Notes: generated from the letters alone by a model not told the origin. A DNA stretch of 61,950 nucleotides from Gammaproteobacteria bacterium (GCA_018815245.1 JAHIXK010000004.1:1-61950); one strand, 5' to 3'; counted from the first letter of the stretch, positions 46,176 to 56,454 are shown. Numbers and translations: made by a program.

Positions 46176-46691
46176 TTACTGAATCACAAAGCTGGAAAAA
46201 TGCACGTCGCGAATGCCGCGCGTGGGGTCTTTGGGGTCGCCCTTGATGGTGACGCGGGCCAAGTCCACCAGTTCATCCATCAGTTGTTGCTTGCCTTCTA
46301 TTGAGGTCAGGTTGCCCACATTCTTGCCCGACAACACCAACAGGATGCGGCTGCGGATCACTGGTGTGAAGTTCTTGATTTCTTCAGAAGTGGACGGGCC
46401 ACTGACTTCGTAGGTGATGCCAATTTGCAGGTAACGTGTGCTGTCGGGTTCGGCCAGATTGACCACAAATTGATCCATGACCACAAAGGTGGGTGGGCCT
46501 GAAGGCTCTTCGATCTTTTCTTCGGCAGCCTGTCCATCCGCGGGCTTGGCCAGCATTGTGTAAGCAGCGGCACCACCGGCGGCAAGCACGATCAACACAA
46601 TGGCGATGATCAGGATCAGTTTTTTCGATCCTTTTGCGGGGGGGGCTGCCTCTGTGGTGGGGGCAGCGGGTGCCGGGGCAACTCTGGCCAT
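46176..46691 (-). CDS. fliL: Flagellar basal body protein FliL
   Basis: 171 residues: Pro/Ala-rich cytoplasmic start, one membrane helix (LILIIAIVLIVLAAGGAAAY) and a periplasmic FliL domain (FVVMDQFVVNLAEPDSTRYL). Forms a ring around the stator. 112 bp separate it from fliK, so it may have its own promoter, but none is clear. Confidence 0.93.
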   Translation of the reverse strand: MARVAPAPAAPTTEAAPPAKGSKKLILIIAIVLIVLAAGGAAAYTMLAKPADGQAAEEKIEEPSGPPTFVVMDQFVVNLAEPDSTRYLQIGITYEVSGPSTSEEIKNFTPVIRSRILLVLSGKNVGNLTSIEGKQQLMDELVDLARVTIKGDPKDPTRGIRDVHFSSFVIQ

Positions 46692-46803
46692 GCTTTACTC
46701 CGTAAGTTCAATTGCTGTTGGTGTCACTTTCAAACTCTATTGTGTCTGAAAGGTTTCCGAGCAAACCCCCGAAAAGCCGTGTTGTTCATACCCAATTCAT
46801 TGC

Positions 46804-48339
46804 TCAGGCAAACAGGTCGAGCTTTCCTTGTGTTTTTGTGGTCGCTGTTGCAGTAGGCAGTGGGGTTTCTTCCGCAAAGGTGTCTCCACCTTGGGCAGAT
46901 TGCTGACCATTGCGACCCTGATTGCCGTTTTGATCAAACTGGGGTTGGCCGTTGTTGGTTTGGCCATTGGGTGTGGGGGTGTTGTTGTGTTGAATTTGAA
47001 CGTTGTTCAACTGAATGCCGTTTTGACCCAGCACTTCTTTCAAACCAGCAAGGGCCTGTGTCAAAAGATTGGCCGAGGCTTCGTCTTGCGTGCGAATGAT
47101 CAGTTGAACCTGTTGGCCTTTCTGTACCAGGCGCATGTTCATGGGGCCAAATGTTTCTGGATTGACACGAATGTCAACTGTGGACAGGTTTTTTCCAATT
47201 GCCCACTGCACGGTTTGCCCCATTTCCTTGGCAAAGCCGGGTTGCGTAACCGGTGTTTTAATCAGTGCCTGTTGTGCTGTGCCCAATGTGCCATTCAAAC
47301 CATTGGTGCCGGCTGCCAAAGCGGTGGGCGTTGCCGAGGCTTGCAGGCTTGCACCTGCCATGACTTTTTGACCCACTTTCAGGTCCGGCAATTCGATGTT
47401 CTCGCCGATGTTCTGGGTTTGCCTGGCAATTTGCGGTGCCAGTTGGGCTGCAACAGCGTTGGCGTTGGTGAAGGTGTTTGCCGGGGTGTTTGCCGCGGTG
47501 TTGTCTGCACGAACGTTGATGGTGCTGTTGTTCAAGGCTGCGTCCACTTTGGCGTTGCCGGTGCTTTTGTCGTCCAGGCGCGTGCGCTCAACACCTGTGG
47601 CTGCAGATTTTTCACTGGCTTGTGCTGTTGTTGATGGCAGGTTTTCTGTTTTGCCTGTGGTATTTGCTGAATCAGCAAGGCCATTGCCATTCAATGTCAG
47701 TTCCGCGGACGGTTTTGCTGGCAGTTCGACGGTTGCGGTAGTCGGGTTGACAGGCGCGCCCGTGGTCATGGCGTTGTTTGTTGCGGGCAACGCTTCTGCT
47801 GCAAGTTGTTGAGCGGCCTTGGCTTCAGCATTGTTGTTGCTGGGTTTGCTGTTGGCACTATTGCCCGCTTCGTTGTCAGATTTGTCGATGTTGTTGTCTG
47901 CTGATTTTTCAACAGGCTTTTCTGCTGTTGTGTTGTTCTCGCTTCGGTTTTCGCTGGCGGCATTGGTCGGTTCGGCGATTTTTTCGGTTGAACCGGTTTT
48001 GTTTGCTTTGCTGTCAGTTGCCGCAGAGGGGGTGGATTCAAGGCTGCTGCTGTCTTGCATCCAGTTTCGCTGGGCCCACACGGTGGCTTGCGCGGCTTCA
48101 GCGTTGCTGTTGGATTCAGTGTATTTTTTTCCGGGTTTGCTGTCTTGCTTGAACAGCGATTCACGCAGTTGCGCTTCAATGTTGTTCAATTGCGCATTCG
48201 GGGCCAGCTGGCCCAGCGCCGAACTGAACAGGGCTTCGAATTGAAGTGCAAGTTCTTTCGGGTCCGAATTGGTTTTGCTGCTGCCTGCTGCGGTTTGAAC
48301 CTTGCTGACGTTGTTCATGGCTTGGGTACTCGTGGTCAT
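46804..48339 (-). CDS. fliK: Flagellar hook-length control protein FliK
   Basis: 511 residues. Residues 1-390 are low-complexity (Ala, Asn, Thr, Ser, Lys) as expected for the secreted ruler. The C-terminal hook domain (about 390-470) has VDIRVNPETFGPMNMRLV and QDEASANLLTQALAGLKEVL. It ends with a Gln/Asn/Gly-rich tail. It overlaps fliJ by 4 bp. Confidence 0.92.
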   Translation of the reverse strand: MTTSTQAMNNVSKVQTAAGSSKTNSDPKELALQFEALFSSALGQLAPNAQLNNIEAQLRESLFKQDSKPGKKYTESNSNAEAAQATVWAQRNWMQDSSSLESTPSAATDSKANKTGSTEKIAEPTNAASENRSENNTTAEKPVEKSADNNIDKSDNEAGNSANSKPSNNNAEAKAAQQLAAEALPATNNAMTTGAPVNPTTATVELPAKPSAELTLNGNGLADSANTTGKTENLPSTTAQASEKSAATGVERTRLDDKSTGNAKVDAALNNSTINVRADNTAANTPANTFTNANAVAAQLAPQIARQTQNIGENIELPDLKVGQKVMAGASLQASATPTALAAGTNGLNGTLGTAQQALIKTPVTQPGFAKEMGQTVQWAIGKNLSTVDIRVNPETFGPMNMRLVQKGQQVQLIIRTQDEASANLLTQALAGLKEVLGQNGIQLNNVQIQHNNTPTPNGQTNNGQPQFDQNGNQGRNGQQSAQGGDTFAEETPLPTATATTKTQGKLDLFA

Positions 48340-48785
48340 GTGGGTTCTCCGGCAGTTTGAACCCGGTAAATTCTCGCTGCAAATTCGTCGTTCATTTTTT
48401 GATCGCGCTTGTTTTCCAGTTTGATCTGTTTCAGTTTCTCGCGTTCAACCAGGGCTTCGTATTTGCGCTGTTCGGCCAGGGCTTCTTGCCATTGGGTGCG
48501 CTGGTGGGCCAGGGTGGTGTTCAGAAATTCAATTTCACGGGTTTGCTGGGCAACAGCTTCAGCAATTTTTCCAACAAAGGCCAGTTGGTTGCGCAGTTGC
48601 TGACCTGTCATGCCAACAGCGGCTTTGTTGTGCATGCCGCCCTCGCATTCGTCGCGATAGGTTTGCAGCATGTTCAGTTTGTCTTGGCCTTGGGCCAGCT
48701 TTTGTTGGGTACTGGCCATGTTTCTGGCCAGGTTGTCGGCCTTTTCACTGGCCTGTTCAATCAGGATTTGCAGCACATTGCTCAT
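48336..48785 (-). CDS. fliJ: Flagellar export chaperone FliJ
   Basis: 149 residues, predicted as one long antiparallel coiled coil (RNMASTQQKLAQGQDKLNML, EALVEREKLKQIKLENKRD). FliJ acts as a stalk of the FliI ATPase and contacts FlhA. 15 bp after fliI. Confidence 0.92.
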   Translation of the reverse strand: MSNVLQILIEQASEKADNLARNMASTQQKLAQGQDKLNMLQTYRDECEGGMHNKAAVGMTGQQLRNQLAFVGKIAEAVAQQTREIEFLNTTLAHQRTQWQEALAEQRKYEALVEREKLKQIKLENKRDQKMNDEFAARIYRVQTAGEPT

Positions 48786-48800
48786 AAAGACCCAAGCTTT

Positions 48801-50207
48801 TTAGTGTTTGTCGTTCTTGAATTCGTTCGGGAACAAGGATTGAAGGCCGGCAAGGGCTTCATCGAAATTCGCGCTTTCTAACATTGACTGCTGAAGCAGG
48901 TTTTCAATCTTCGGATAAAGGGCCAAAGAATGGTCCAATTGTGGGTCTGACCCCGGGGAGTAAGCACCCACGGTGATCAGGTCGCGGTTGCGCTGTACTT
49001 TGGAGAATGCAGCTTTCAAGCCCCGGGCGGCATTCAGGTGCGCGGGCGGCACAATATTGTGCATGGCCCGGGAAATGGATTGTTCAATGTCAATGGCAGG
49101 GTAGTGCCCGCTTTCAGCCAGTTGACGGGACAACACGATGTGGCCGTCCAGAATGGCACGGGCTGCGTCGGCAATCGGGTCTTGCTGGTCATCGCCCTCG
49201 GTCAGCACCGTGTAAAACGCGGTAATGGAACCTGCGCCTTTGCGGCCATTGCCTGCGCGTTCCACCAGGGTGGGTAGTTTGGCGAATACGCTGGGTGGGT
49301 AACCCTTGGTGGCTGGGGGTTCGCCAATGGCCAGTGCAATTTCTCGCTGGGCCATGGCGTAGCGGGTCAGGGAATCCATGATCATGAGCACGTTGTGGCC
49401 TTGGTCGCGGAAATGCTCGGCCACCACCTGGGTGTAGGCTGCGCCCTGCATGCGAAGCAGGGGGCTTACGTCGGCCGGGGCGGCAATCACCACGCTGCGC
49501 TTCAAACCTTCTTCGCCCAGAATCTGTTCAATGAATTCTTTCACCTCGCGGCCACGTTCGCCGATCAGGCCAACGACCACACGGTCGGCTTTGGTGTAGC
49601 GGGCCATCATGCCCAGCAACACCGATTTACCCACACCGGAACCTGCCATCAGGCCAATTCGTTGACCTCGCCCCACTGTCAACAGGGCGTTGATGGCGCG
49701 CACCCCGACATCAAGCGGCTCAGTAATGGGTTCGCGTTCAAGCGGGTTGATTGGGCGGGCGGCCAGTGGGCAACGTTTTTCGAATTTCAGTTCGCCGAGC
49801 GTATCCAGTGGTTTGCCATTGCTGTCGACCACGCGGCCCAGCAGGCTGTCGCCCACGGGCAGGTGTTTGGTTTTGTCTTCAGGTCTGCGCCAGGGGTGGG
49901 CTTTTACGCCCAGCTTGGGGGCGATGGGGGGTGGTTCCTGTGCAATCACTTTGGCGCCAGGGGTCATGCCATGCACATCGGTAGCAGGCATCAAAAACAG
50001 TTTGTCGCCGTTAAAGCCGACCACCTCGGCTTCAAGTGGCGGGGCACCTTTTTGTACCACGGTGCACACACTGCCCACTGGCAATTTCAGGCCCACGGCC
50101 TCCATCACCAAACCGGCCACGCGGGTCAGTTTGCCGGTGGCAATCTGGGGGTGGTTGTTTTCCACCAGAAATTTGCATTCGTCCAGCCACTCGAGCAGGT
50201 CAGCCAT
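48801..50207 (-). CDS. fliI: Flagellum-specific ATPase FliI
   Basis: 468 residues related to F1-beta. Walker [28 protein letters not shown], Walker B region [12 protein letters not shown]. It powers unfolding and delivery of export substrates. The start codon directly follows the fliH stop with no gap. Confidence 0.96.
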   Translation of the reverse strand: MADLLEWLDECKFLVENNHPQIATGKLTRVAGLVMEAVGLKLPVGSVCTVVQKGAPPLEAEVVGFNGDKLFLMPATDVHGMTPGAKVIAQEPPPIAPKLGVKAHPWRRPEDKTKHLPVGDSLLGRVVDSNGKPLDTLGELKFEKRCPLAARPINPLEREPITEPLDVGVRAINALLTVGRGQRIGLMAGSGVGKSVLLGMMARYTKADRVVVGLIGERGREVKEFIEQILGEEGLKRSVVIAAPADVSPLLRMQGAAYTQVVAEHFRDQGHNVLMIMDSLTRYAMAQREIALAIGEPPATKGYPPSVFAKLPTLVERAGNGRKGAGSITAFYTVLTEGDDQQDPIADAARAILDGHIVLSRQLAESGHYPAIDIEQSISRAMHNIVPPAHLNAARGLKAAFSKVQRNRDLITVGAYSPGSDPQLDHSLALYPKIENLLQQSMLESANFDEALAGLQSLFPNEFKNDKH

Positions 50208-50969
50208 TTACTCTGCGTCCTTGTCAGTGTCGGTGTTCAGGTCTTCTGGTGTAATCGGGGTGTCCTTGCCAAGCGACTCGATGGCGCGAAGCCACCGTGT
50301 TTGCAAGGTGGCGTCCACTTCACCTTCCGGGTGTTGCAAAAGAAAGCCACCCTGCAGTTGTTTGGGGTCTTCGATCATGCGCAGGTTGCCCAGCATTTGC
50401 TGGTCACCAAACTGTGCTGCCAACACGGCGATGGTGTGGGGGTGGGCGCGCAGCGTCACAGCTTTGCTGTGCAGTTGCATGCTTTCCAGAATCTGGTTGA
50501 GCAATTCGGCGACCTGTTCCGGCTTTGTGATCAAGGTGTCGACGATGACTTTTTTGCTGACCAATACGGCCAAGTCCAACAGTTTTTCCGACAACACCGA
50601 TTTAAAACTTTCAAATTCATCTTCAAGGGTCTGGGCTGCATTGACCAGCGCCACGCGTTCGTTGTGCGCGGCATTCCAGCCCGCTTCGTAGCCCGCTTGC
50701 TGACCGCGCTCCTCGGCCTGTTTTAATGTGTCGCGCTCAAGTTCGACAATCTGTTTTTCCCGCCGGGCCAGTGCCTCCGCCCATTCTTTCAGGCGCATCT
50801 CTTCGGCTGTGGGTGGCGCAACTGGTAAAGTTTGTTGAGCCTGCTGGTGCCCCATCTCACTAAACAGTCGTTCCACTGGGCTTCCATAGCGCGACCCAAT
50901 CAGTTCGACCGACCAGTTTGGTAGTTCGGCGGCGTCCAGGCCGCGGATAATCCGGTTAGACGAACGCAT
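50208..50969 (-). CDS. fliH: Flagellar assembly protein FliH
   Basis: 253 residues. ATG at 50969 gives MRSSNRIIRG, inside the end of fliG; the frame is open slightly further up. A central charged helix with Gly/Ala pattern (AEERGQQAGYEAGWNAAH) and a V-ATPase-E-like C-terminus (LRAHPHTIAVLAAQFG) are diagnostic. It regulates FliI and tethers it to FliN. Confidence 0.93.
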   Translation of the reverse strand: MRSSNRIIRGLDAAELPNWSVELIGSRYGSPVERLFSEMGHQQAQQTLPVAPPTAEEMRLKEWAEALARREKQIVELERDTLKQAEERGQQAGYEAGWNAAHNERVALVNAAQTLEDEFESFKSVLSEKLLDLAVLVSKKVIVDTLITKPEQVAELLNQILESMQLHSKAVTLRAHPHTIAVLAAQFGDQQMLGNLRMIEDPKQLQGGFLLQHPEGEVDATLQTRWLRAIESLGKDTPITPEDLNTDTDKDAE

Positions 50970-51957
50970 CTTCACCGCCTGCGCCAAGTACAATTTCCCC
51001 TGCATCGGCCAGCTTTCTGGCTGTCTTCAACACATCTTTCTGTGCTGCTTCAACTTCCGACAGGCGAACAGGGCCACGGCTTTCCAGGTCGTCGCGCAGT
51101 GCTTCTGCAGCGCGGGTGGACATGTTCTTGAACACCTTTTCGCGGATGGCTTCGTCTGCCCCTTTCAATGCAATCACGAGCAAGTCGCTTTGAACATCGC
51201 GCAAAATTGTTTGCATGCCGCGGTCATCAATGTCGAGCAGGTTGTCGAATGTGAACATTTCGTCCTGAATGCGCTGGCTAAGTTCGTTGTCGTATTCGCG
51301 AATGGTGTCCAGCACGGTTTTCTCAGAGGTTGTGCCCACAAAGTTCAAAATTTCAGCAGCGGCACGCACGCCACCCAGGGTGGTTTTCTTCAGTTTGTCA
51401 CCACCGGCAAGTACCTTGGCAAGTACATCGTTTAATTCAAGCAGTGCATTGGGTTGAATGCCGTCAATGGTGGCAATGCGCAGCACCACATCGCTGCGCA
51501 GGCGATCCACAAACAGGTTCAAAATGGCGGCTGCGAAGTCGCGTTCAAGGTGAACCAGAATGGTGGCGATAATTTGTGGGTGTTCATTCTTGATCAGTTC
51601 GGCCACTGTGCCCGGGTCCATCCACTTCAGGCCTTCAATGCCGGAAGTGTCGCTGCCCTGCAAAATCCGGTCGAGCAGGAAACCGGCTTTGTCTTCGCCC
51701 AGTGCCTTGGTCAGTACGCTGCGAATATAGGCATCGGAATCAAGCCCCAGTGCGCTTTGGCTTTGCGCCATGTTGACCACTTCGCCGGCAATTTCCTCGA
51801 TGCGGTCAATCGGTACGTCTTTGGTTTTGGACATTTGCTGACCAAGTTTCTGAACCTCTTTGGGGCCCAGGTACTTGAACACTTCTGCGGCTTCTTCCTC
51901 GCCGAGACTGAGCATCAGGATGGCACCTTTCTGGATGCCGAGTTCGCTTTCTGCCAT
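50956..51957 (-). CDS. fliG: Flagellar motor switch protein FliG
   Basis: 333 residues, three armadillo-like helical domains. The N-terminal MLSLGEEEAAEVFKYLGPKE binds FliF; the middle has EHPQIIATILVHL; the C-terminal torque helix carries charged residues in LRDDLESRGPVRLSEVE. It overlaps fliH by 14 bp. Confidence 0.96.
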   Translation of the reverse strand: MAESELGIQKGAILMLSLGEEEAAEVFKYLGPKEVQKLGQQMSKTKDVPIDRIEEIAGEVVNMAQSQSALGLDSDAYIRSVLTKALGEDKAGFLLDRILQGSDTSGIEGLKWMDPGTVAELIKNEHPQIIATILVHLERDFAAAILNLFVDRLRSDVVLRIATIDGIQPNALLELNDVLAKVLAGGDKLKKTTLGGVRAAAEILNFVGTTSEKTVLDTIREYDNELSQRIQDEMFTFDNLLDIDDRGMQTILRDVQSDLLVIALKGADEAIREKVFKNMSTRAAEALRDDLESRGPVRLSEVEAAQKDVLKTARKLADAGEIVLGAGGEDAFV

Positions 51958-51990
51958 GGTGTGTAATCCTTGTTTTGCTAAGGGCTTGCC

Positions 51991-53706
51991 TTACGCGTTT
52001 TGTGTTTCGCCGTTAACCCAGTTCTTGACAATATTGGCCACGATCTGTGGGTGCTCGCGGGCCAATTCACGCAATTTCTCCAGCTTTTGCTGACGGTTCA
52101 TGCCGGGCAGGGTGCCTTCGCGTTGCAGTTGTTCCAGTAACTCGACGTCGCTTTCTCCGCCGACCTTGTTGGCCAACAGTGGTGTGCGTTGGCCCGGCAG
52201 TAACTCAGGACCTTCGTTGAACAAATCCACTTCAGCAGGTTTCATCATGGGGCGGAATATGCCGAACACAAGAATGGCTGCGACCAGAGCAATACCGATA
52301 GGCATGCCCAGTGATTTGGCCAGGTCCATGGTTTCTTGCTGTGCCCACATCGGGATGGTGCTTTCTTCAACCTTGGTGAAGGCCTGGTTGACCACATTGA
52401 CGGCATCGCCGCGTTGCTCATCAAAACCGATGGCCTGTTTCACCAGGTTGTCCAGCTGGGTAATTTCTTCGGGTGTCAATGGCACCTGGCGTGTTTCGCC
52501 CTTGGGGTCGGTGATGGTTTTGAAATTCACAACCACTGCAGCTGAAAGGCGTTCTATTTTTCCAACCTGCGATTTGGTGTACTGCACAGACTTGTCCACT
52601 TCGTAATTCACGGTGGAGTCTTTGCGGTTGCTGTTGTTGGTTTGTGCTGGTGCGTTGTTGGCCCCATTGGCCAGTGCCTGCTGGGGGTTTTGCCCGATAT
52701 TGGCGGCTGCCTCGCCGGGTGGGGTGTTGGCCATGACGCCGGGCACACCTTGTGGGTTGCTGCTGGTGCCGTCGTTCGATTCGCTCATTTGCTGGCTGCG
52801 AATGGTGGCTTGTGTGGTGTCGCCATTGGGCTTGTAAATTTCGTCTGTGCGTTCGGATGTGGAGTAATCCATGTTGGCTGTCACGGTGGCACGCACGTTT
52901 TCGCTGCCGAACACGGGGGTAAGAATGTCGACGATTCGGCTGGTCAGGCTTTGTTCAATTTGATTGGTGTAGGCCAGTTGTGTGGGGTTCAAGCCGCTTT
53001 CAAGCTGGTTTTTGCCGGTCAGCAGGCGGCCGGACTGGTCGACGATGCTGACATCTTCCGGGTTCATGCTGGGCAGGCTTGAGGCCACCAGGTGCACAAT
53101 GCCGTTGATTTGGGGTTCAGACAGTGTGCGGCTGCCAAACAGGTTCAGCACAATGGATGCGCTGGGCGTTTGCTTTTCACGAATGAAAATGGAGGGCTTT
53201 GGAATGGCCAAGTGCACGCGTGCGCTTTGCACGGCAGAAATGGACTGAATGGAGCGAATCAGTTCACCTTCCAGCGCACGCTGGTAATTCACCTGTTCCT
53301 GAAACTGGGTAATGCCCAGCTTCTGGTTGTCCATGGCTTCAAAGCCGCTTACGCTGCCTTTGGGCAGGCCTTGGCTGGCCAGTGCCAGGCGTGTGTCGTA
53401 CACCTTATTCGATGGCACCAGAATCGAGGTGCCTGCGGTATTGAATTCATACGGTACTTTCATTTGGGTCAGTGCCTCCACAATGGCACCCCCATCCTGA
53501 TCGTTCAGGCCGCTGAACAGAACCCGGTAGCTTGTTTGGTTGGCCCACATCAACAGCGATGCCAGCACGGCGATTAACAGCGGAATGCCGATCAAGATAC
53601 CCATTTTGTTTTTCTGGGGCAGTCTTGCAAAACGTTGCTGCATGTTTGTAATCGGGTTGTTGCCAATCGGGCCGATCACTTCTGGGCTGCCAAGAGCTTC
53701 TGCCAT
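51991..53706 (-). CDS. fliF: Flagellar MS-ring protein FliF
   Basis: 571 residues with two membrane helices (about 35-55 and 460-480). The YscJ-type ring-building motif region includes VSGFEAMDNQKLGITQFQEQ and VHLAIPKPSIFIRE. The cytoplasmic C-terminus (MNRQQKLEKLRELAREHPQI) binds FliG. First gene of the minus-strand operon, divergent from fliE. Confidence 0.96.
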   Translation of the reverse strand: MAEALGSPEVIGPIGNNPITNMQQRFARLPQKNKMGILIGIPLLIAVLASLLMWANQTSYRVLFSGLNDQDGGAIVEALTQMKVPYEFNTAGTSILVPSNKVYDTRLALASQGLPKGSVSGFEAMDNQKLGITQFQEQVNYQRALEGELIRSIQSISAVQSARVHLAIPKPSIFIREKQTPSASIVLNLFGSRTLSEPQINGIVHLVASSLPSMNPEDVSIVDQSGRLLTGKNQLESGLNPTQLAYTNQIEQSLTSRIVDILTPVFGSENVRATVTANMDYSTSERTDEIYKPNGDTTQATIRSQQMSESNDGTSSNPQGVPGVMANTPPGEAAANIGQNPQQALANGANNAPAQTNNSNRKDSTVNYEVDKSVQYTKSQVGKIERLSAAVVVNFKTITDPKGETRQVPLTPEEITQLDNLVKQAIGFDEQRGDAVNVVNQAFTKVEESTIPMWAQQETMDLAKSLGMPIGIALVAAILVFGIFRPMMKPAEVDLFNEGPELLPGQRTPLLANKVGGESDVELLEQLQREGTLPGMNRQQKLEKLRELAREHPQIVANIVKNWVNGETQNA

Positions 53707-53774
53707 GTAATACCTGCGTGTGGGTTAAATTGTTCTACCCATGCATTGTGCTTGTGCGTTTGCGCAAGCAAACC

Positions 53775-53848
53775 GGTAAAAAGGGGGGGTTAACGGCACC
53801 TATTTCCAAAACTTGAGTGTTTGATTCAAAAATAGGGGGCTTTTTACC
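53775..53848. repeat. Long-spaced inverted repeat between fliF and fliE
   Basis: GGTAAAAAG (53775-53783) and CTTTTTACC (53840-53848) are perfect complements 56 bp apart, roughly mid-way in the 221-bp divergent region. Another small dyad, TTTGA-T-TCAAA (53819-53829), lies between them. Could be paired sites for a flagellar regulator or a looped transcript. No clear sigma-54 or sigma-28 site was found here. Confidence 0.35.
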
Positions 53849-53927
53849 CCTTGTTTGTCGCAACGTATTGCCAATATTGCTTGTACAAAGGAAGGGTAGA
53901 AACACAAATTCCGCGTTGGAGTATTTC

Positions 53928-54251
53928 ATGATCGACAAAATGGGGCCTGTAAGTGGCCTGTTAAGCAGTGCGGTGACGGATGCGATCAAAAGCCCGTCCC
54001 TCACCAACAAGCCACAGGCACTGGACCAGACCTCGTTTGCAGATGCCATTGCCAAAGCTTTGGAAAGTGCCAGTTTGTCCGCCGACAAGGCGGCAGAGAT
54101 GGGCAAGCGTTTGCAGATGGATGACCCCACGGCTTCAGTTGAAGAAACCGTGATTGCGATGAATACGTCTTCGCTGCAGTTCACTGCCGTGGTTCAGGCT
54201 CGAAATAAAATTCTTCAGGCTTACAACGACATCATGAACATGCCGGTGTAG
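53928..54251 (+). CDS. fliE: Flagellar hook-basal body protein FliE
   Basis: 107 residues from ATG at 53928 (GGAG 9 nt upstream). The C-terminal helix DPTASVEETVIAMNTSSLQF ... QARNKILQAYNDIMNM is the conserved FliE end. It joins the MS ring to the rod. Alone on the plus strand, divergent from fliF. Confidence 0.95.
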   Translation: MIDKMGPVSGLLSSAVTDAIKSPSLTNKPQALDQTSFADAIAKALESASLSADKAAEMGKRLQMDDPTASVEETVIAMNTSSLQFTAVVQARNKILQAYNDIMNMPV

Positions 54252-54272
54252 TTGTTTGTTTGCAGTTTGATT

Positions 54273-54719
54273 TCAATCTGTGCTTCTTCGCGGCAGGGCG
54301 GGTGCGGTATCGGCACTCCTTTGCGGTTGGGCGGGTGTTGAGTTCGATTCCCATCTTGATGCGTCCGGAGTAGTCGTCTCGAGCACGGGAGGAATTGGGC
54401 TGTTAGTGGCGAGCAATTCCTTTAGTATAATTATCAAAGTCCCTTGTTTGTCTCCTATGGCAGCGTTCTGGGGTGTCATAGGCTCGTGTGACTTAAACAT
54501 CCGTATCTGTTCCTGTACCCGGCCGTTGGTGCTGGTGCTGAAACGCACTCCCTGCTGTGCAGCCTGAGCGCCAATTGCAGAGGCCGCTGCTGCGGTTGGG
54601 CGTTGCTCCCCACTGCCTGGTGCCCTGGCTACAGAGCGACCTGCCACGGGATTCGAATCCGCGGTGCGTTGGGTATTGCCACCGTTGTTTGCGGGCGCTG
54701 TTTTGGGTATGTTGTTCAT
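54273..54719 (-). CDS. Hypothetical, probably disordered protein
   Basis: 148 residues from ATG at 54719 (a GTG at 54785 would give 170). Rich in Ala, Pro, Ser, Thr, Asn and Gln, ending in a Pro/Arg/Ser repeat-like tail (SADTAPALPRRSTD); one hydrophobic helix LIIILKELLATNSP. No family. Weak ribosome-binding site. It converges with fliE (21 bp apart). It may be real because no other frame explains the space, but the case is modest. Confidence 0.4.
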   Translation of the reverse strand: MNNIPKTAPANNGGNTQRTADSNPVAGRSVARAPGSGEQRPTAAAASAIGAQAAQQGVRFSTSTNGRVQEQIRMFKSHEPMTPQNAAIGDKQGTLIIILKELLATNSPIPPVLETTTPDASRWESNSTPAQPQRSADTAPALPRRSTD

Positions 54720-54927
54720 CAGATATTGATCCGTATTTTGTGAAACTGTAACGTTGGGTATGATCTTTCCAGTTCTTGGTTCCACAACATCGTTGGGCTA
54801 ACCCTTTTCATTGACCACGGTTCGATGGCCAGTCCTTTTGCATCGATCTCTGAATCCCTGTGGTGCAGGCTAAGCTCTGTGGCACAATCCAGTTCAGTTA
54901 ACCCATTGATGAATTGGAGCCTGTTCC

Positions 54928-56442
54928 ATGATTGCACCTTTCCCGATTGCCCGAGACAACCGCGCTGAAACGTCGACAGACCTGCTGATGTTGCCCCAGC
55001 TGGCCAATCGGCATGGGTTGATTACCGGTGCCACTGGCACAGGAAAAACAGTCACCTTGCAGGTGATGGCAGAGGCCTTTTCCCGCATGGGTACGCCCGT
55101 GTTCATGGCCGATGTGAAAGGCGATCTGACCGGCATTTCCCAGCCTGGAAAAACCTCCCCCAAGTTTGAAGAGCGTATGAAAATGACGGGTATCCCGGTG
55201 CCGGAATTTTCTGGCAGCCCGGTCACCTTGTGGGATGTGTTCGGCAAGCAGGGCCACCCCGTTCGTGCCACCATTTCCGACATGGGGCCGTTGCTGTTGG
55301 GGCGCCTGCTGGGTTTGAACGACACACAGGAAGGCGTGCTGAATTTGGTGTTCAAAATTGCAGACGACAATGGCCTGCTGCTGCTCGATTTGAAGGACCT
55401 GCGTGCCATGCTGCAGTACGTGGGTGAAAACGCCAAAGAATTCACGACCGAATACGGCAATGTTTCGGCGGCTTCAGTGGGTGCAATTCAGCGTGGTTTG
55501 CTGGCGCTGGAAGGGCAGGGGGCTGATGCCTTTTTCGGTGAACCGATGTTGAATATTGATGACCTGATGCAAACCGATGCGAGTGGCAAAGGTATCATCA
55601 ACATTCTGGCTGCAAACCAGTTGATGAATTCACCGAAGCTGTACGCCACTTTTTTGTTGTGGCTGCTTTCCGAGCTTTTCGAAAATCTGCCCGAAGTTGG
55701 TGATGTTGAAAAACCCAAGATGGTGTTTTTCTTTGATGAAGCACATTTGTTGTTTACCGATGCGCCCAAACCTTTGATCGAAAAAGTAGAGCTTGTCGTT
55801 CGCCTGATTCGTTCAAAAGGTGTTGGCGTGTACTTTGTTACCCAGAACCCCCTGGATGTTCCTGATTCCGTGTTGGGGCAACTTGGCAACCGGGTTCAAC
55901 ACGCCTTGAGAGCCTTCACACCTCGCGATCAAAAGGCAGTGAAAGTGGCTGCTGAAACCATGCGCCCCAATCCAGGTTTGGACATAGAGGCGGCAATCAC
56001 GGAGCTGGGTGTGGGCGAGGCATTGGTCAGCTTTCTTGACTCCAAAGGCAGGCCAAGCCCCACTTGCCGCGCCTGGGTGTACCCACCTGCCAGCAAGTTT
56101 GGCCCAGCCAGCCCGGAGCAATGCCAGCAATTGATTGCGAATTCACTGGTGGCCGGGGTGTATGAAAAATCGGCGGATCGGGAATCGGCGTTCGAGATGC
56201 TGAAAGCACGAACCGAGCAGGCAGTGACTGCACAAAATGCACCGGAAACACCCGAAGAAAAAAGTACCCTGAGTGGTTTGGGTGACATGCTGTTTGGCAC
56301 CAGTGGTGGCGGTGGACGCAAACGGCAAAGCGTGGCGGAAACCATGGCGAAAAGCGCAGCGCGCAGCATTGGTTCACACGTTGGCCGTGAACTGATGCGC
56401 GGTATCCTGGGTTCTTTGTTGGGGGGCAGCAAGCGCCGTTAG
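54928..56442 (+). CDS. HerA-like ATPase (DUF853/YjgR family)
   Basis: 504 residues. Walker [13 protein letters not shown] (about residue 30-41), Walker [13 protein letters not shown], and the arginine/sensor region [15 protein letters not shown]. This is the YjgR/DUF853 type of FtsK-HerA ATPases, cytoplasmic hexamers of unknown role. A Gly-rich linker ([10 protein letters not shown]) precedes the C-terminus. It interrupts the flagellar genes on the opposite strand. Confidence 0.9.
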   Translation: MIAPFPIARDNRAETSTDLLMLPQLANRHGLITGATGTGKTVTLQVMAEAFSRMGTPVFMADVKGDLTGISQPGKTSPKFEERMKMTGIPVPEFSGSPVTLWDVFGKQGHPVRATISDMGPLLLGRLLGLNDTQEGVLNLVFKIADDNGLLLLDLKDLRAMLQYVGENAKEFTTEYGNVSAASVGAIQRGLLALEGQGADAFFGEPMLNIDDLMQTDASGKGIINILAANQLMNSPKLYATFLLWLLSELFENLPEVGDVEKPKMVFFFDEAHLLFTDAPKPLIEKVELVVRLIRSKGVGVYFVTQNPLDVPDSVLGQLGNRVQHALRAFTPRDQKAVKVAAETMRPNPGLDIEAAITELGVGEALVSFLDSKGRPSPTCRAWVYPPASKFGPASPEQCQQLIANSLVAGVYEKSADRESAFEMLKARTEQAVTAQNAPETPEEKSTLSGLGDMLFGTSGGGGRKRQSVAETMAKSAARSIGSHVGRELMRGILGSLLGGSKRR

Positions 56443-56448
56443 GCGCTT
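56431..56448 (+). terminator. Hairpin over the HerA-like stop codon
   Basis: AAGCGCC-GTTA-GGCGCTT is a perfect 7-bp stem whose loop and right arm include the TAG stop. No strong T run follows on either strand, so termination is uncertain. Confidence 0.35.
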
Positions 56449-56454
56449 TGTAAA

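Noticed and set aside
46828-48881. Long plus-strand frames opposite fliK and fliJ
   Set aside because: Cys/Phe/Leu-rich shadows caused by the low-complexity Ala/Asn/Thr codons of fliK.
49395-50726. 443-residue plus-strand open frame opposite fliI and fliH
   Set aside because: Its product is Cys/His/Gln-rich with no domain; it is a shadow of well-identified flagellar genes on the other strand with matching codon structure.
54273-54719. Possible anti-sigma factor FlgM next to flagellar genes
   Set aside because: The Pro/Ala/Ser-rich ORF lacks the conserved C-terminal FlgM helices; left as hypothetical.
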